Notes: generated from the letters alone by a model not told the origin. Positions 11,045 to 24,632 are shown, numbered from the stretch's first letter. The stretch: DNA of 64,000 bases from Leclercia adecarboxylata (GCA_002360945.1 DERO01000003.1:124001-188000); one strand, 5' to 3'. Translations and numbers: made by a program.

Positions 11045-11083
11045 TTAAAAAATGCCAGTCACTGAATGACTGGCATTTTTTCA
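11045..11083. terminator. Bidirectional terminator between ispH and the LysR gene
   Basis: Near-perfect inverted repeat aaaaaatgccagtca / tgactggcatttttt. A-run on the left and T-run on the right make it work in both directions. It closes the ribF-ispH cluster and also covers the last codons of the convergent LysR gene (stop at 11059-11061). Confidence 0.9.
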
Positions 11084-11964
11084 TTCAGGTAGTCGATCAT
11101 CGCCCGCATTCTGGCTGGCATATTTTTGTTACGTGTCCACAGCAGCCAGAGATCGCCCGTATAGCTACTGATAAACTCCCAATCCGGCAGTACCTGCACA
11201 ATCTCTCCGCTTTCCAGCGCCTCACGCGCCGTGAACAGCGGTAAACTCCCGATACCCAGACTGCGCTTTACCGCATCCAGCCTCACGCCCGTGTGGTTAG
11301 CGGCATAACGTCCGTGCGTCTGTATCGTTTCCGTTTTCCCGTTTAACGCAAACTTCCAGCGTGAATCGGCCGGGGTTTCACCGAGCGAAATACAGCTATG
11401 GTGCCGAAGATCGTGCGGATGCCGTGGCGTACCCATACGGCGAAGATACTCTGGCGTGGCACAGATCACATGGGTGACCGGCATCAGCGGTTTACCATAC
11501 AGGCCTGGAGAGGGGGTATTGGTGATCCGTAACGCCAGATCGACACCGTCGTCGATCAAATCCATATAGCGATCTTCCAGACGCAGACAAACATCAATTT
11601 GCGGATAGCGCTCAAGGAATGCCGGGATTAAAGGATGGATCACAAAACGTCCCACGGCTTTCGGCACGCTCATTGTGAGCTTTCCCTGCGCCACGCTCTG
11701 CAGGCTGCTACCTGAATCCATCGCCTGCTGCGCCGCGTCCAGCATATCCAGCGCATGTTCATAAACCGATTTTCCGGTCACGGTAAGGGCCAGTTTGCGC
11801 GTGGTGCGGTGCAGTAATTTACATCCCATTTCCTTTTCAAGTCGTGAAACACAGCGGCTAATCGCGGAGGGCGTTGCGCCGGTGATCCGGGCTGCGGTTG
11901 AAAAATTTCCATGTTCTACGATGGTGACGAAAGTGGCGAGATCGGGAAGCAGAGTAGGTTTCAT
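11059..11964 (-). CDS. LysR-family transcriptional regulator, target unknown
   Basis: A 301-residue LysR-type regulator: winged HTH at about residues 18-40 (NFSTAARITGATPSAISRCV), linker helix, then a periplasmic-binding-like effector domain (about 90-295). The dimer and effector region contains the usual GVDLALRI motif. It belongs to the large CrgA/YafC/DhcR-like group; the ligand cannot be read from the sequence. It is transcribed away from the AlaX-like gene with a 92-base shared control region, which by LysR habit makes that gene its first candidate target. This pair replaces rihC of E. coli at this position, so it is lineage-specific. A short T-rich 3' end overlaps the ispH terminator. 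Confidence 0.85.
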   Translation of the reverse strand: MKPTLLPDLATFVTIVEHGNFSTAARITGATPSAISRCVSRLEKEMGCKLLHRTTRKLALTVTGKSVYEHALDMLDAAQQAMDSGSSLQSVAQGKLTMSVPKAVGRFVIHPLIPAFLERYPQIDVCLRLEDRYMDLIDDGVDLALRITNTPSPGLYGKPLMPVTHVICATPEYLRRMGTPRHPHDLRHHSCISLGETPADSRWKFALNGKTETIQTHGRYAANHTGVRLDAVKRSLGIGSLPLFTAREALESGEIVQVLPDWEFISSYTGDLWLLWTRNKNMPARMRAMIDYLNEKMPVIQ

Positions 11965-12056
11965 TTGTGCATACCAGGCAAGAGTGCAATGCGTGAGTGG
12001 CTGATTATCGACACTTAAGTGATGAATATACTGTCAGGGTACAGAGGAGAACAACC
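11965..12056. promoter_or_regulatory. Divergent control region LysR / AlaX-like gene
   Basis: A 92-base gap between divergent start codons. It should hold both promoters and a LysR site (T-N11-A type). A strong Shine-Dalgarno (agaggaga, 12043-12050) precedes the AlaX ATG. An imperfect palindrome around cacttaagtg (12012-12021) is a candidate operator. No firm -10/-35 pair was identified. Confidence 0.4.
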
Positions 12057-12689
12057 ATGACAGAACGACTTTATTACACCAGTGACGCGACAGCAGGCCG
12101 GGCGGAGGTGATCCGCTGCACTGAAGAGCCTGACGGCCGTTACGCCATTGAACTCAATCAAACCCTCTTCCATCCGCAGGGGGGCGGACAGCCCGCGGAT
12201 CGAGGATCGATCGCCGGGATGGTGGTAGAAGCGGTCTCCCTCCGCGGAGAGCAGGTCGTCCACATTCTGTCCGGCGCGCTTGCGCCAGGTGAGGTGGAGT
12301 TACAGGTCGATGAAGAGGTGAGAGAACGTCACGCCCGCTGGCACAGCGCAGGCCATTTGATTGGCTATGCCGGCGAGCAGTTTGGCTGGCAGCCGGTAAA
12401 AGCCCATCACTGGCCCGGCGAGGGGCGGATCACCTTTATGCCCGGTGAGCCTCAGGGCCTTCTGCCTGATGCCAGCGCTCTGATGGCCATGATTGACGGC
12501 TGGAAAGCCGACAACCTGCTTCGCCATACCGACATTGAATCCGGCAGACGCCAGGTTCGCTTTGGCGATCTCCCGGCTTACCTGTGCGGAGGAACGCACG
12601 TTAAACAGCTGGCGGATATCGGGATGGTGCAGATCCTTGGGCTCAAGATGAAAAAGGGGCAGCTGGTTGTCACCTATGCCCTCGATTAA
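12057..12689 (+). CDS. AlaX-type alanyl-tRNA editing hydrolase
   Basis: Free-standing relative of the AlaRS editing domain, which in characterised members hydrolyses Ser- or Gly-mischarged tRNA-Ala. At 210 residues it has the family's zinc site: HSAGH at 96-100 (HxxxH) and CGGTH at 177-181 (CxxxH), plus the GGGQP..D substrate loop (about 42-48). The start was set at ATG 12057 because agaggaga lies 7 bases upstream; a GTG at 11997 would add 20 residues without support. It has only the editing domain, so cannot charge tRNA. Divergent from a LysR gene, which may control it; this suggests conditional expression. Absent from this locus in E. coli. Substrate specificity is not known. Confidence 0.88.
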   Translation: MTERLYYTSDATAGRAEVIRCTEEPDGRYAIELNQTLFHPQGGGQPADRGSIAGMVVEAVSLRGEQVVHILSGALAPGEVELQVDEEVRERHARWHSAGHLIGYAGEQFGWQPVKAHHWPGEGRITFMPGEPQGLLPDASALMAMIDGWKADNLLRHTDIESGRRQVRFGDLPAYLCGGTHVKQLADIGMVQILGLKMKKGQLVVTYALD

Positions 12690-12822
12690 CAGGGATGTTC
12701 ACTGACGATCATGCCTTTCACTGATATCTCTCCCTGTTTATCATTAAATTCTAATTATCGCCGTTTTCAGTGGCAGCCTTCGTCAGGGCTGGTTAATCTG
12801 AAAACGGTTTACATCATTTTAA

Positions 12823-13659
<837 letters not shown>

Positions 13660-14065
13660 TCATAGTTACCCTTCGTGATGTGGTTATTGCAGTCATAATT
13701 AGTTGATTGCAGAGGGCAATATTTTATTGCCCTTTAATTTTATCTGTTTGAATGTCATTCTTGCTTTAATGACTCATAAATAAACATTATATCCATTATT
13801 TTTGTTTCAATATTGTGAATTTTGACCAAATGGTCCACTTTTTGAAGAGGTGGATGAGGTTTTACCAATAAAAATGTCCCGCAAGCGTTTTCTTACGTGA
13901 TTTAGTTGATCTTTTTGCCCGTTAATAACCCTCTCGCCCATCAGTGGCGCAAAAACGACAAACAAAACCTACTTTTTAAGTTGACTTTCCCCTGCCAAAT
14001 CTCCAGAATGCCGCCGTTTGCCGAAAATCCACTGGCAGCAGATTTGCATTGCTTCACACTATGGT
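13660..14065. other. Non-coding upstream region of carAB
   Basis: The gap from the dapB stop to the carA start is 455 bases and AT-rich, especially 13680-13870. No gene is supported. In E. coli the same gap holds the upstream carAB promoter P1 with sites for PurR, PepA, RutR and IHF, and the downstream promoter P2 with ARG boxes. A PurR-like box and two ARG boxes are listed separately; P1 itself was not pinned down. Confidence 0.6.
13879..13894 (+). promoter_or_regulatory. Candidate PurR operator upstream of carAB
   Basis: ccgcaagcgttttctt resembles the PurR palindrome acgcaaacgtttgcgt, with an intact gcaa-cgttt core and a degenerate right arm. E. coli carAB carries a PurR site in the same upstream area, giving purine repression of carbamoyl-phosphate synthesis. 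Reading by eye only. Confidence 0.5.
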
Positions 14066-14104
14066 TGTGCATTAATATGCAAATAAAGTGAGTGAATATT
14101 CTCT
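14066..14104 (+). promoter_or_regulatory. Two ArgR (ARG) boxes before carA
   Basis: Two 18-base palindromes 3 bases apart: 14066-14083 (core TGCATTAATATGCA) and 14087-14104 (core TGAGTGAATATTCT), against consensus TGAATwwwwATTCA. Paired spacing of 3 bases is the signature of an ArgR hexamer site. They overlap the expected position of promoter P2, so arginine-loaded ArgR would block carAB transcription just ahead of the start codon. Confidence 0.75.
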
Positions 14105-14114
14105 GGAGGGTGTT

Positions 14115-15263
14115 TTGATTAAGTCAGCGCTATTGGTTCTGGAAGACGGAACCCAGTTTATCGGTCGGGCCATTGGGGCAACAGGTTCGGCGGTTGGGGA
14201 AGTCGTTTTCAATACTTCAATGACCGGTTATCAAGAAATCCTCACTGATCCTTCCTATTCCCGCCAAATCGTCACTCTAACTTATCCTCATATCGGTAAT
14301 GTCGGCACCAACGCCGCTGATGAAGAGTCCTCCCAGGTACATGCACAAGGTCTGATTATTCGCGACCTGCCGCTGATTGCCAGCAACTACCGCAATACCG
14401 AAGACCTCTCTTCCTACCTGAAACGCCATAACATCGTGGCGATTGCCGATATCGATACCCGGAAGTTGACGCGTCTGCTGCGTGAAAAAGGTGCCCAGAA
14501 CGGCTGCATCATCGCTGGCGACAACCTGGATGCGGCGCTGGCGCAGGAAAAAGCCAAGGCCTTCCCGGGACTGAACGGCATGGATCTGGCAAAAGAAGTG
14601 ACCACCGCTGAGGCCTACAGCTGGACTCAGGGTAGCTGGACGCTGGCAGGTGAACTGCCGGAAGCGAAAAAAGAAGAGGAGCTGCCGTTCCACGTGGTGG
14701 CTTACGACTACGGCGCCAAGCGCAACATCCTGCGCATGCTGGTGGATCGCGGCTGCCGTCTGACCGTTGTGCCGGCGAAGACCCCGGCAGACGACGTGCT
14801 GAAGATGAACCCGGACGGGATCTTCCTCTCCAACGGCCCGGGTGACCCGGCTCCGTGCGACTACGCCATCGACGCGATTAAGACCTTCCTCGAAACCGAC
14901 ATTCCGGTATTCGGTATCTGCCTCGGCCATCAGCTGCTGGCGCTGGCGAGCGGTGCGAAAACCGTGAAGATGAAGTTCGGTCACCACGGTGGTAACCACC
15001 CGGTGAAAGATATCGACAACAACACGGTCATGATTACCGCACAGAACCACGGTTTTGCGGTAGATGAAGCCTCCATGCCTGCCACCCTGCGCGTGACCCA
15101 CAAGTCGCTGTTCGATGGCACCCTGCAGGGGATTCATCGTACCGACAAACCGGCGTTCAGCTTCCAGGGCCACCCGGAAGCCAGCCCAGGCCCGCACGAT
15201 GCCGCGCCGCTGTTCGATCACTTTATCGAACTCATCGAGCAATACCGTAAGACCGCTAAATAA
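14115..15263 (+). CDS. carA: Carbamoyl-phosphate synthase small (glutaminase) subunit
   Basis: Supplies ammonia from glutamine to CarB for carbamoyl phosphate, which feeds arginine and pyrimidine synthesis. The start is TTG at 14115: it gives the 382-residue E. coli length and N-terminus (M)[14 protein letters not shown], and ggaggg lies at 14105-14110. An upstream GTG at 14088 would add nine residues that fall inside an ARG box, so it is rejected. The C-terminal class I amidotransferase domain has the nucleophile elbow GICLGHQ (Cys about 269) and the HPEASPGP His-Glu pair (about 353/355). carB begins 18 bases after the stop. Confidence 0.96.
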   Translation: MIKSALLVLEDGTQFIGRAIGATGSAVGEVVFNTSMTGYQEILTDPSYSRQIVTLTYPHIGNVGTNAADEESSQVHAQGLIIRDLPLIASNYRNTEDLSSYLKRHNIVAIADIDTRKLTRLLREKGAQNGCIIAGDNLDAALAQEKAKAFPGLNGMDLAKEVTTAEAYSWTQGSWTLAGELPEAKKEEELPFHVVAYDYGAKRNILRMLVDRGCRLTVVPAKTPADDVLKMNPDGIFLSNGPGDPAPCDYAIDAIKTFLETDIPVFGICLGHQLLALASGAKTVKMKFGHHGGNHPVKDIDNNTVMITAQNHGFAVDEASMPATLRVTHKSLFDGTLQGIHRTDKPAFSFQGHPEASPGPHDAAPLFDHFIELIEQYRKTAK

Positions 15264-15281
15264 TCAGGAGCCGAGAAGACC

Positions 15282-18506
<3,225 letters not shown>

Positions 18507-18517
18507 TACGTCTGTTA

Positions 18518-18586
18518 TCGTAGGCCCGGCAAGCGAAAGCGCCACCGGGCAAACGGCGGGTGGCGCTTCGCTTACCCGCCCTACGA
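18518..18586. repeat. REP (PU) pair after carB
   Basis: Two REP units facing each other: 18519-18550 (cgtaggcccggcaagc...gccaccgggc) and 18555-18585 (ggcgggtggcgcttcgc...ccctacg). Same family as the pair at 9552. It lies 12 bases past the carB stop and may protect the 3' end of carAB mRNA. No separate T-run terminator was seen for carAB. Confidence 0.85.
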
Positions 18587-18694
18587 TGGCTAACTCCCTC
18601 TTCAGAACCTTCTGCTTTTCCATCTCCCATCAGTCAGTTAGCCTAAAATTATCAGGTCGATAATTAAATCCAACTGAAAAGCAGGGAGAACACC

Positions 18695-18928
18695 ATGCGA
18701 AATAATCTTTTGCTGACTTCATTTTTTACTGCCGCAGCGCTCTTCACCGTAGCCGGTTGTTCATCTAACCAGGCGGTGAAAACTACCGACGGGAAAACCA
18801 TTGTCACCGACGGTAAACCCCAGGTAGATGACGATACTGGAATGATGTCTATTGATAATGCCGAAACCGGCCAGACGGAACAGATTAACCGCGATCAGGT
18901 TAAGTCCATGGGTGAACTGAAGAATTGA
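18695..18928 (+). CDS. Small YgdI/YgdR-like lipoprotein (DUF903)
   Basis: A 77-residue predicted lipoprotein: signal peptide of about 21 residues with lipobox VAGC (Cys22), followed by Ser-Ser, a non-Asp +2 that predicts outer-membrane sorting. The mature part contains TTDGKTIVTDGKPQVDDDTGM and QINRDQVKSM, closely resembling the E. coli YgdI/YgdR pattern (DGR..LTDGKPEIDDDTG..INRDDV), i.e. the DUF903 SH3-like fold. It has gggagaac upstream as Shine-Dalgarno. Biological role of this family is unknown. It stands alone between carB and the convergent autotransporter gene; no such gene is at this place in E. coli, so it is an extra or relocated paralogue. Confidence 0.85.
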   Translation: MRNNLLLTSFFTAAALFTVAGCSSNQAVKTTDGKTIVTDGKPQVDDDTGMMSIDNAETGQTEQINRDQVKSMGELKN

Positions 18929-18980
18929 TAAAAAACGTGCAGTGGCCAGAGCCACTGCACGTTTGATTTGACTAAAGCGA

Positions 18981-21809
18981 TTACCAGCGGTGGTTGAGCA
19001 GGATGTGGCCGCCGTAGGCGTCGTAGCTGTTTTCACCCCATTCGCCACTGGCGCGCAGCGAGATCAGCGTGGTCTCGTTCAGCTTGCCGGTAACGCCCAG
19101 TTCCAGTTGACCGCGATCGTCCGGAGTATCGTTGCTAAACGCTTCGCCGTTAAAGGCGATATCGTTCTGCCCGGCCCCTTTCAGCCAGTTAACCGCCACG
19201 TAAGGCTGCCACGCCTGCACATCTTTCTGGTTGAAGTAGCTGGTTTTCACACCCACACGTCCCAGCACGCTGTCGTTATCGAGAGTGGAGATACGCACGC
19301 CATCGGCGTCAGTGTGGTTTTCCTGATCAAGATAGCTGTAGATAGCCTGGATCTGCGGTTCGATTTTCCAGGTTCTTTCGCTTTCTGAGTCCACAATCCA
19401 GGCATGACCCGCTTCCAGCGAGACGGCAAGGCCGTGGCTGTTGTAAGACTCGTTGCTGCGATCGTCGCTTCTCAGCTTGTTGTGATACCAGCCGAAAGAG
19501 GCCCAGCTATCGATATAGCTGCCTTTACGCAGCTGCTGATCTTCCTGCCAGGTGGCGTAGATGCCGACGTTCACGCCATCCACTTTGCCCTGCGCAGAAC
19601 GCTTGCTGCCCGTTGAGGTGGAATCGGTTTTAGCCTGACCAGCACCGAACATCATCCCGCTATGCAGAACCCCGGTGTCCATCTTCTTGCTAATGAAATC
19701 ACTGCCGACCTGCATCACGTACTGGGTGGTATCGTAGTTAACTTTGCCGCCCGCCACGTCATTTTCGTGATAGCGACCTTTAACGTACATCCAGGTGTTG
19801 AGATCGTCTTCATTGCGCAGCGTCAGCTGATCGCGATCGTCGCGTTTATGCAGGAACATGCCCTGAGCGGCGAGGTAGTTACCTAAATAAGCGCCCACTT
19901 CAGGGGCAAGATTGCTCATCGCTGGCGGAGTATAGCCGCCATCGCTGTTGTCATCAGGAACGGGATCGGGAACGACACTGTTACCGTTGTCATCGGCAGG
20001 AGTAGGAGCCGGAGCCGTCGATACCGACTCCAGGTACCAGTTACCATCGGTGTGCTGGTTCAGGCTGTATTCCCACGCTCCGACCACGACGGGTCTGGAG
20101 AGAGAAAACGCCGCATCAGAATTACCGCCTACGCTGACGACCTGCATCCCGTTAACGGTCTGCGCGCCCGCTCCGCCGATATTGCTGATTCTGACGCCCG
20201 ATTCACCCGCGCTGTTGCCGGTAATGGTCAGATGATCAGTAGCAGAGCTGTCATCGCCCAGCACGCTGTTCATGGCGATCAGGCTGCCGCTTACGCCGGT
20301 ATAGTCACCGTTGATGGTGAAATTGTTGCCTACGCTGTCATTCAGCCCGGCGATCTGCAGCGTGCCGCTGTTAGTGACGTTGCCGTTAATGGTGTTAACG
20401 GTAGATGAGCTGGACGCGCTGTTCCCCTGCACGGCATTCCATGAGGCGAGCACGCCGCCGCTGAGGATATCAACGTTGTTGTTTACGGTCCCTTCGCTGG
20501 CGAAAGTTGCGCCATTATCAACCGTGATGGTGGCGGTGTTGCCTGTGCTACCCAAGGTTGCACCTTCGGCGACCAGCGTGGTACCGCTGCTCAGAAGCGT
20601 GTTGCCGGTATAGATGTTGTTGCCGGTGAGGGTTAACAGATTTGCATCGATTTTTTCCACATTGCCGCTGCCGGTAATATCAGAAGCGAAGGTGGAGTCG
20701 GAGCCCTGGTTGAAGATAAAGGTGCCGTTGTTGGTGACGGTACCGCTCAGTGAACCGGTTTTAGTGCCGTCGCCCAGTTGCAGCGTGCCGATGTTGGCGA
20801 TCAGGGTATTACCGACGTCGTTTTTTACGTTGCCGGCCAGGGTCAGTTGGCCTGTATTGACCTTAATAGAGTCGCCGGTGCCGATGATATCGACATTGCC
20901 TGTCAGGGCCCAATCTTCACCGTTCATGGTCAGCGAAGCAAAACCGTCGCCTTCATACAGACCGCGGAAATTGCTGTCTTCAGAACCCTGGCCACGTAAT
21001 GTAAGGGTGTTCGTTTTGGAATTGGTTGATATGACATCGCCGTCAAGCTGAGATCCGGTTTCCAGAGTCAGCGTGTTGGTTTGGTTACTTTTAAAAGTAA
21101 CTGCGCTTTCTGAACCTTTTATTACGCCTGAGTTAATAAGTAGCAGTCGGTTATTATCGTTTACGATAACGCCGTTTCGGGCGCCTTGTATCCTCCCGCT
21201 ATTATAAAGATTACTTTTACCTGCTGTATTAAGCTCTACGCCATTTCCGGTGCTGCCTGTGTAAGTACCAGCATTATTTAATGTAATACCCGCGTCGGAT
21301 GAAATCGCGGTTTTACCTTCGATAGACCCTGTTGAGGTATTAGCGATGTTGAAACTGCTTGAATCCTCAAGGATCTTAATGCCGTACTCGGCACCACGAA
21401 TTTCCCCAGCGTTATTTATTTCACCACCCATATTGTTGACGGTAATTCCGTTGGCCCCGGTAGACTCTATCAGCGCATTTTGTTGGTTAGATATCTCAAG
21501 CGTTTGTCCTTCCGTAATGATATACATTCCGTCGCTCACGCCAGTGATTTTCCCGCTATTTATAATGTTGCGGACAGAACCACCAGAAACCATGACAGCG
21601 GGATCGGTCGTGGAGGGAGTAATACTGACACCTTCAGTGATGATGTATTCATCATCTTTTTCGAAATCTAGTGCTTTATCAGTCGAACCACTAATTGTAG
21701 TTTCTGCGAATACCATCAACGGGGTGAAGACAATCAATGCTGATAAGGCTGGAAAAAGGCTTTTTAATGATTTTGTTGTCCTATTTAATTGTAGAGTTTT
21801 GTTTTTCAT
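18981..21809 (-). CDS. Autotransporter (type Va secretion), AIDA/pectin-lyase-like passenger
   Basis: A 942-residue surface protein. The ATG at 21809 is preferred because ggatg lies about 8 bases upstream; an ATG 12 bases earlier has no Shine-Dalgarno. The order is: signal peptide of about 35 residues ending VFA-ET; a Thr/Asn/Gly-rich beta-helix passenger (about 40-590) with repeating SGxVxxxxNxGxI and NTLTLxGN patterns and one autotransporter-associated strand repeat (SGNVEKIDANLLTLTGNN); a Pro/Asp-rich linker (APAPTPADD, VPDPVPDDN, about 595-630); and a C-terminal barrel of about 310 residues ending in aromatic Trp. Few cysteines, as usual. No protease or esterase catalytic motif was seen, so an adhesin or biofilm role is the best guess. 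The 5' end (above 21060) is clearly more AT-rich than the rest. It occupies the place of the E. coli cai-fix genes. Confidence 0.88.
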   Translation of the reverse strand: MKNKTLQLNRTTKSLKSLFPALSALIVFTPLMVFAETTISGSTDKALDFEKDDEYIITEGVSITPSTTDPAVMVSGGSVRNIINSGKITGVSDGMYIITEGQTLEISNQQNALIESTGANGITVNNMGGEINNAGEIRGAEYGIKILEDSSSFNIANTSTGSIEGKTAISSDAGITLNNAGTYTGSTGNGVELNTAGKSNLYNSGRIQGARNGVIVNDNNRLLLINSGVIKGSESAVTFKSNQTNTLTLETGSQLDGDVISTNSKTNTLTLRGQGSEDSNFRGLYEGDGFASLTMNGEDWALTGNVDIIGTGDSIKVNTGQLTLAGNVKNDVGNTLIANIGTLQLGDGTKTGSLSGTVTNNGTFIFNQGSDSTFASDITGSGNVEKIDANLLTLTGNNIYTGNTLLSSGTTLVAEGATLGSTGNTATITVDNGATFASEGTVNNNVDILSGGVLASWNAVQGNSASSSSTVNTINGNVTNSGTLQIAGLNDSVGNNFTINGDYTGVSGSLIAMNSVLGDDSSATDHLTITGNSAGESGVRISNIGGAGAQTVNGMQVVSVGGNSDAAFSLSRPVVVGAWEYSLNQHTDGNWYLESVSTAPAPTPADDNGNSVVPDPVPDDNSDGGYTPPAMSNLAPEVGAYLGNYLAAQGMFLHKRDDRDQLTLRNEDDLNTWMYVKGRYHENDVAGGKVNYDTTQYVMQVGSDFISKKMDTGVLHSGMMFGAGQAKTDSTSTGSKRSAQGKVDGVNVGIYATWQEDQQLRKGSYIDSWASFGWYHNKLRSDDRSNESYNSHGLAVSLEAGHAWIVDSESERTWKIEPQIQAIYSYLDQENHTDADGVRISTLDNDSVLGRVGVKTSYFNQKDVQAWQPYVAVNWLKGAGQNDIAFNGEAFSNDTPDDRGQLELGVTGKLNETTLISLRASGEWGENSYDAYGGHILLNHRW

Positions 21810-22190
21810 TGCCACATCCATTTTGTGATTAAAGGATGCGTATTTTAGTAATAGGGTAATTTTTTGTAAATCACTGCTTTTTAAGAATTTATTTATTAAT
21901 ATGGATATAACACATTGAGTTATAAGTTATTTTTGCACAAGTGTTAGTTTTACATTATGGATTAAATTTAATATAAGTGCTATGTTTTCCATATTGTTGC
22001 AGGGGGATTAATCTTAGTGGTAAATATTATTTTGGGTTTTTATAGGTCTGGTAAAAATAATAAATCTTGATGCGAAGGGATTTACCAATCGTTGCGGTTA
22101 ACGCCATCACGGCCTCAGACCCCTTCAAACGCCTCGCTTTCCTGTCTACACTGACAGTCACAACCAGAAAGCCGTTCAACCAGGGTAATC
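21810..22190. other. AT-rich intergenic region between the autotransporter and kefF
   Basis: 381 bases between divergent genes with no ORF that can be supported. The part nearest the autotransporter (21830-22075) is very AT-rich, with repeated TTTTTA/TAATAT tracts, typical of curved DNA bound by H-NS, and should contain the autotransporter promoter. The last 100 bases before kefF return to normal composition. No operator or terminator was identified. Confidence 0.6.
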
Positions 22191-22721
22191 ATGATCCTCA
22201 TTATTTACGCCCATCCTTACCCGCATCACTCTCATGCGAATAAACGGATGCTTGATCAGGTCAAGACGCTGGAAGGCGTGGAGATCCGTTCGCTCTACCA
22301 GCTCTATCCTGACTTTAATATTGATATCGCCGCCGAGCAGGAGGCGATCGCCAGGGCAGATTTGATCGTCTGGCAACATCCGATGCAGTGGTACAGCACG
22401 CCCCCGTTACTGAAACTGTGGATCGACAAAGTGTTCTCGCACGGCTGGGCATATGGCCATAACGGCAAAGCGCTCAGGGGCAAAAGCCTGCTGTGGGCCG
22501 TCACCACCGGGGGTGGTGAAAGCCATTTTGATATCGGCTCCTTCCCGGGTTTTGAGGTGCTGGCGCAGCCGCTACAGGCGACCGCGCTTTACTGCGGTCT
22601 GAACTGGCTTCCGCCATTTGCCATGCACTGCACCTTTGTCTGTGACGACGAAACGCTGCAGGCCCAGGCCCGACACTATAAACAACGTTTACTCGACTGG
22701 CAGGAGGCGCACCATGGATAG
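22191..22721 (+). CDS. kefF: KefF, ancillary quinone oxidoreductase of the KefC K+ efflux system
   Basis: Flavodoxin-like NAD(P)H:quinone oxidoreductase that binds KefC and is needed for full glutathione-adduct-gated K+ efflux; cytoplasmic face. It is 176 residues, as in E. coli, with flavodoxin start [18 protein letters not shown], the FMN loop [19 protein letters not shown] and the TTGGGESHF motif. ATG 22191 follows agggtaatc. The stop lies inside kefC (8-base overlap), so the two are co-translated. Confidence 0.97.
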   Translation: MILIIYAHPYPHHSHANKRMLDQVKTLEGVEIRSLYQLYPDFNIDIAAEQEAIARADLIVWQHPMQWYSTPPLLKLWIDKVFSHGWAYGHNGKALRGKSLLWAVTTGGGESHFDIGSFPGFEVLAQPLQATALYCGLNWLPPFAMHCTFVCDDETLQAQARHYKQRLLDWQEAHHG

Positions 22722-24579
22722 CCATACGCTGATTCAGGCGCTGATCTACTTAGGCGCTGCGGCGCTGATTGTGCCGGTTGCGGTACGTCTTGGGCTCGGC
22801 TCGGTGCTGGGATATCTGATCGCTGGTTGCGTGATTGGGCCGTGGGGATTCCGGCTGGTCACCGACGCCGAGTCGATCCTGCACTTTGCGGAAATCGGCG
22901 TGGTGCTGATGCTGTTTGTCATTGGCCTGGAGCTGGATCCGCGTCGTCTGTGGAAGCTACGCGCGTCGGTGTTTGGTGGCGGGGCATTGCAGATGCTGGC
23001 CTGCGGTCTGCTGCTGGGCGGGTTCTGCATCCTGCTGGGCATGGACTGGAAGGTGGCGGAGCTGATCGGCATGACGCTGGCTCTCTCCTCCACGGCCATC
23101 GCCATGCAGGCCATGAACGAGCGTAACCTGACGGTTTCCCAGATGGGGCGCAGCGCCTTCTCGGTGCTGCTGTTCCAGGATATCGCAGCCATTCCGTTGG
23201 TGGCGATGATCCCGCTGCTCGCCGTATCCGGGGCCTCCACCACCCTTGGCGCCTTTGCGCTTTCGGCATTAAAGGTCGCCGGGGCGCTGACCCTGGTGGT
23301 CCTGCTTGGCCGGTACGTCAGCCGACCGCTGCTGCGCTTTGTTGCTCGTTCCGGCCTGCGGGAAGTGTTCAGCGCCGTGGCCCTGTTCCTGGTCTTCGGC
23401 TTTGGCCTGATGCTGGAAGAGGCGGGGCTCTCTATGGCGATGGGCGCGTTCCTCGCGGGGGTGCTGCTGGCAAGCTCCGAGTACCGCCATGCGCTGGAAA
23501 GTGATATCGAGCCCTTTAAAGGGTTGCTGCTGGGGCTATTTTTCATCGGCGTCGGCATGTCTGTCGACTTCGGCACCTTAGTGACCCATCCGCTGCGCAT
23601 CGCCATTCTGCTGGTGGGCTTCCTGGTCATTAAGATGGCGATGCTCTGGCTGGTCGCCCGCCCGCTGAAGGTGCCCGGGAAACAGCGCCGCTGGTTTGCG
23701 GTGCTGCTGGGGCAGGGGAGTGAATTCGCGTTCGTGGTATTTGGCGCGGCTAACATGGCGAACGTGCTCGATCCGGAGTGGGCCAAGGCGCTGACGCTGG
23801 CGGTGGCGCTTTCGATGGCGGTAACGCCGCTGCTGCTGGTGGTATTGACCCGCCTGGAAGCGGCCGACAGCGGCCAGGAGCGCGAGGCGGATGAAATCGA
23901 CGAAGAACAGCCGCGGGTGATCATTGCCGGGTTTGGTCGTTTCGGCCAGATCACCGGCCGTTTGCTGCTCTCCAGTGGCGTGAAGATGGTCATCCTCGAT
24001 CACGATCCCGACCATATCGAAACCTTGCGTAAGTTTGACATGAAGGTGTTTTACGGCGATGCCACGCGCGTGGATCTGCTGGAGTCCGCAGGGGCGCAGA
24101 AGGCCGAAGTGTTGATTAACGCGATCGATGATCCGAAGAACAGCCTGCAGCTGGTTGAACTGGCGAAGACCCATTTCCCGCATCTGAAAATCATCTCCCG
24201 CGCCCGCGATATCGATCATTACATCAAGCTGCGTCAGATCGGTGTTGATGCGCCGGAGCGTGAAACCTTTGAAGGGGCGCTGAAATCCGGTCGGCTGGCG
24301 CTGGAGAGTCTCGGGCTCGGAGCCTATGAAGCCCGGGAGCGGGCCGACCTGTTCCGCCGGTTTAATACTGAGATGGTCGAGGAGATGGCAGCCATGGCGG
24401 AGAACGATGCTACGTCACGTGCGGCGGTGGTTAAACGCACCAGCGCCATGCTGATGGACATCATCAATGAAGATCGTAATCACCTCTCGCTGACCCAGCG
24501 TCACGGCTGGCAGGGAACGGAAGAGGGTAAGCATACCGGCGATCCGGGAGACGAGCCGGAGAGTAAACCCCTGGCGTGA
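22714..24579 (+). CDS. kefC: Glutathione-regulated K+ efflux antiporter KefC
   Basis: Inner-membrane K+/H+ efflux system held shut by glutathione and opened by glutathione-electrophile adducts, acidifying the cytoplasm to protect from toxic electrophiles. It is 621 residues (620 in E. coli). A CPA2 transporter domain of 12-13 helices (about 1-380) includes the [21 protein letters not shown] region, and is followed by the RCK/TrkA-N domain with Rossmann loop [13 protein letters not shown] and the partner-binding [13 protein letters not shown]. Start at ATG 22714 (caggaggc just upstream); an ATG 96 bases earlier lies inside kefF and has no matching family sequence. C-terminal tail [15 protein letters not shown] is conserved. 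Confidence 0.96.
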   Translation: MDSHTLIQALIYLGAAALIVPVAVRLGLGSVLGYLIAGCVIGPWGFRLVTDAESILHFAEIGVVLMLFVIGLELDPRRLWKLRASVFGGGALQMLACGLLLGGFCILLGMDWKVAELIGMTLALSSTAIAMQAMNERNLTVSQMGRSAFSVLLFQDIAAIPLVAMIPLLAVSGASTTLGAFALSALKVAGALTLVVLLGRYVSRPLLRFVARSGLREVFSAVALFLVFGFGLMLEEAGLSMAMGAFLAGVLLASSEYRHALESDIEPFKGLLLGLFFIGVGMSVDFGTLVTHPLRIAILLVGFLVIKMAMLWLVARPLKVPGKQRRWFAVLLGQGSEFAFVVFGAANMANVLDPEWAKALTLAVALSMAVTPLLLVVLTRLEAADSGQEREADEIDEEQPRVIIAGFGRFGQITGRLLLSSGVKMVILDHDPDHIETLRKFDMKVFYGDATRVDLLESAGAQKAEVLINAIDDPKNSLQLVELAKTHFPHLKIISRARDIDHYIKLRQIGVDAPERETFEGALKSGRLALESLGLGAYEARERADLFRRFNTEMVEEMAAMAENDATSRAAVVKRTSAMLMDIINEDRNHLSLTQRHGWQGTEEGKHTGDPGDEPESKPLA

Positions 24580-24632
24580 AGAGGGATTGCCAGCAAATAT
24601 AAAAAATTTCCTGTTCTTTACTCTGCCGCCAG

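Noticed and set aside
13906..14091. 61-codon ORF in the dapB-carA gap
   Set aside because: It lies in the carAB control region, across the ARG boxes, has no Shine-Dalgarno and matches nothing recognised.
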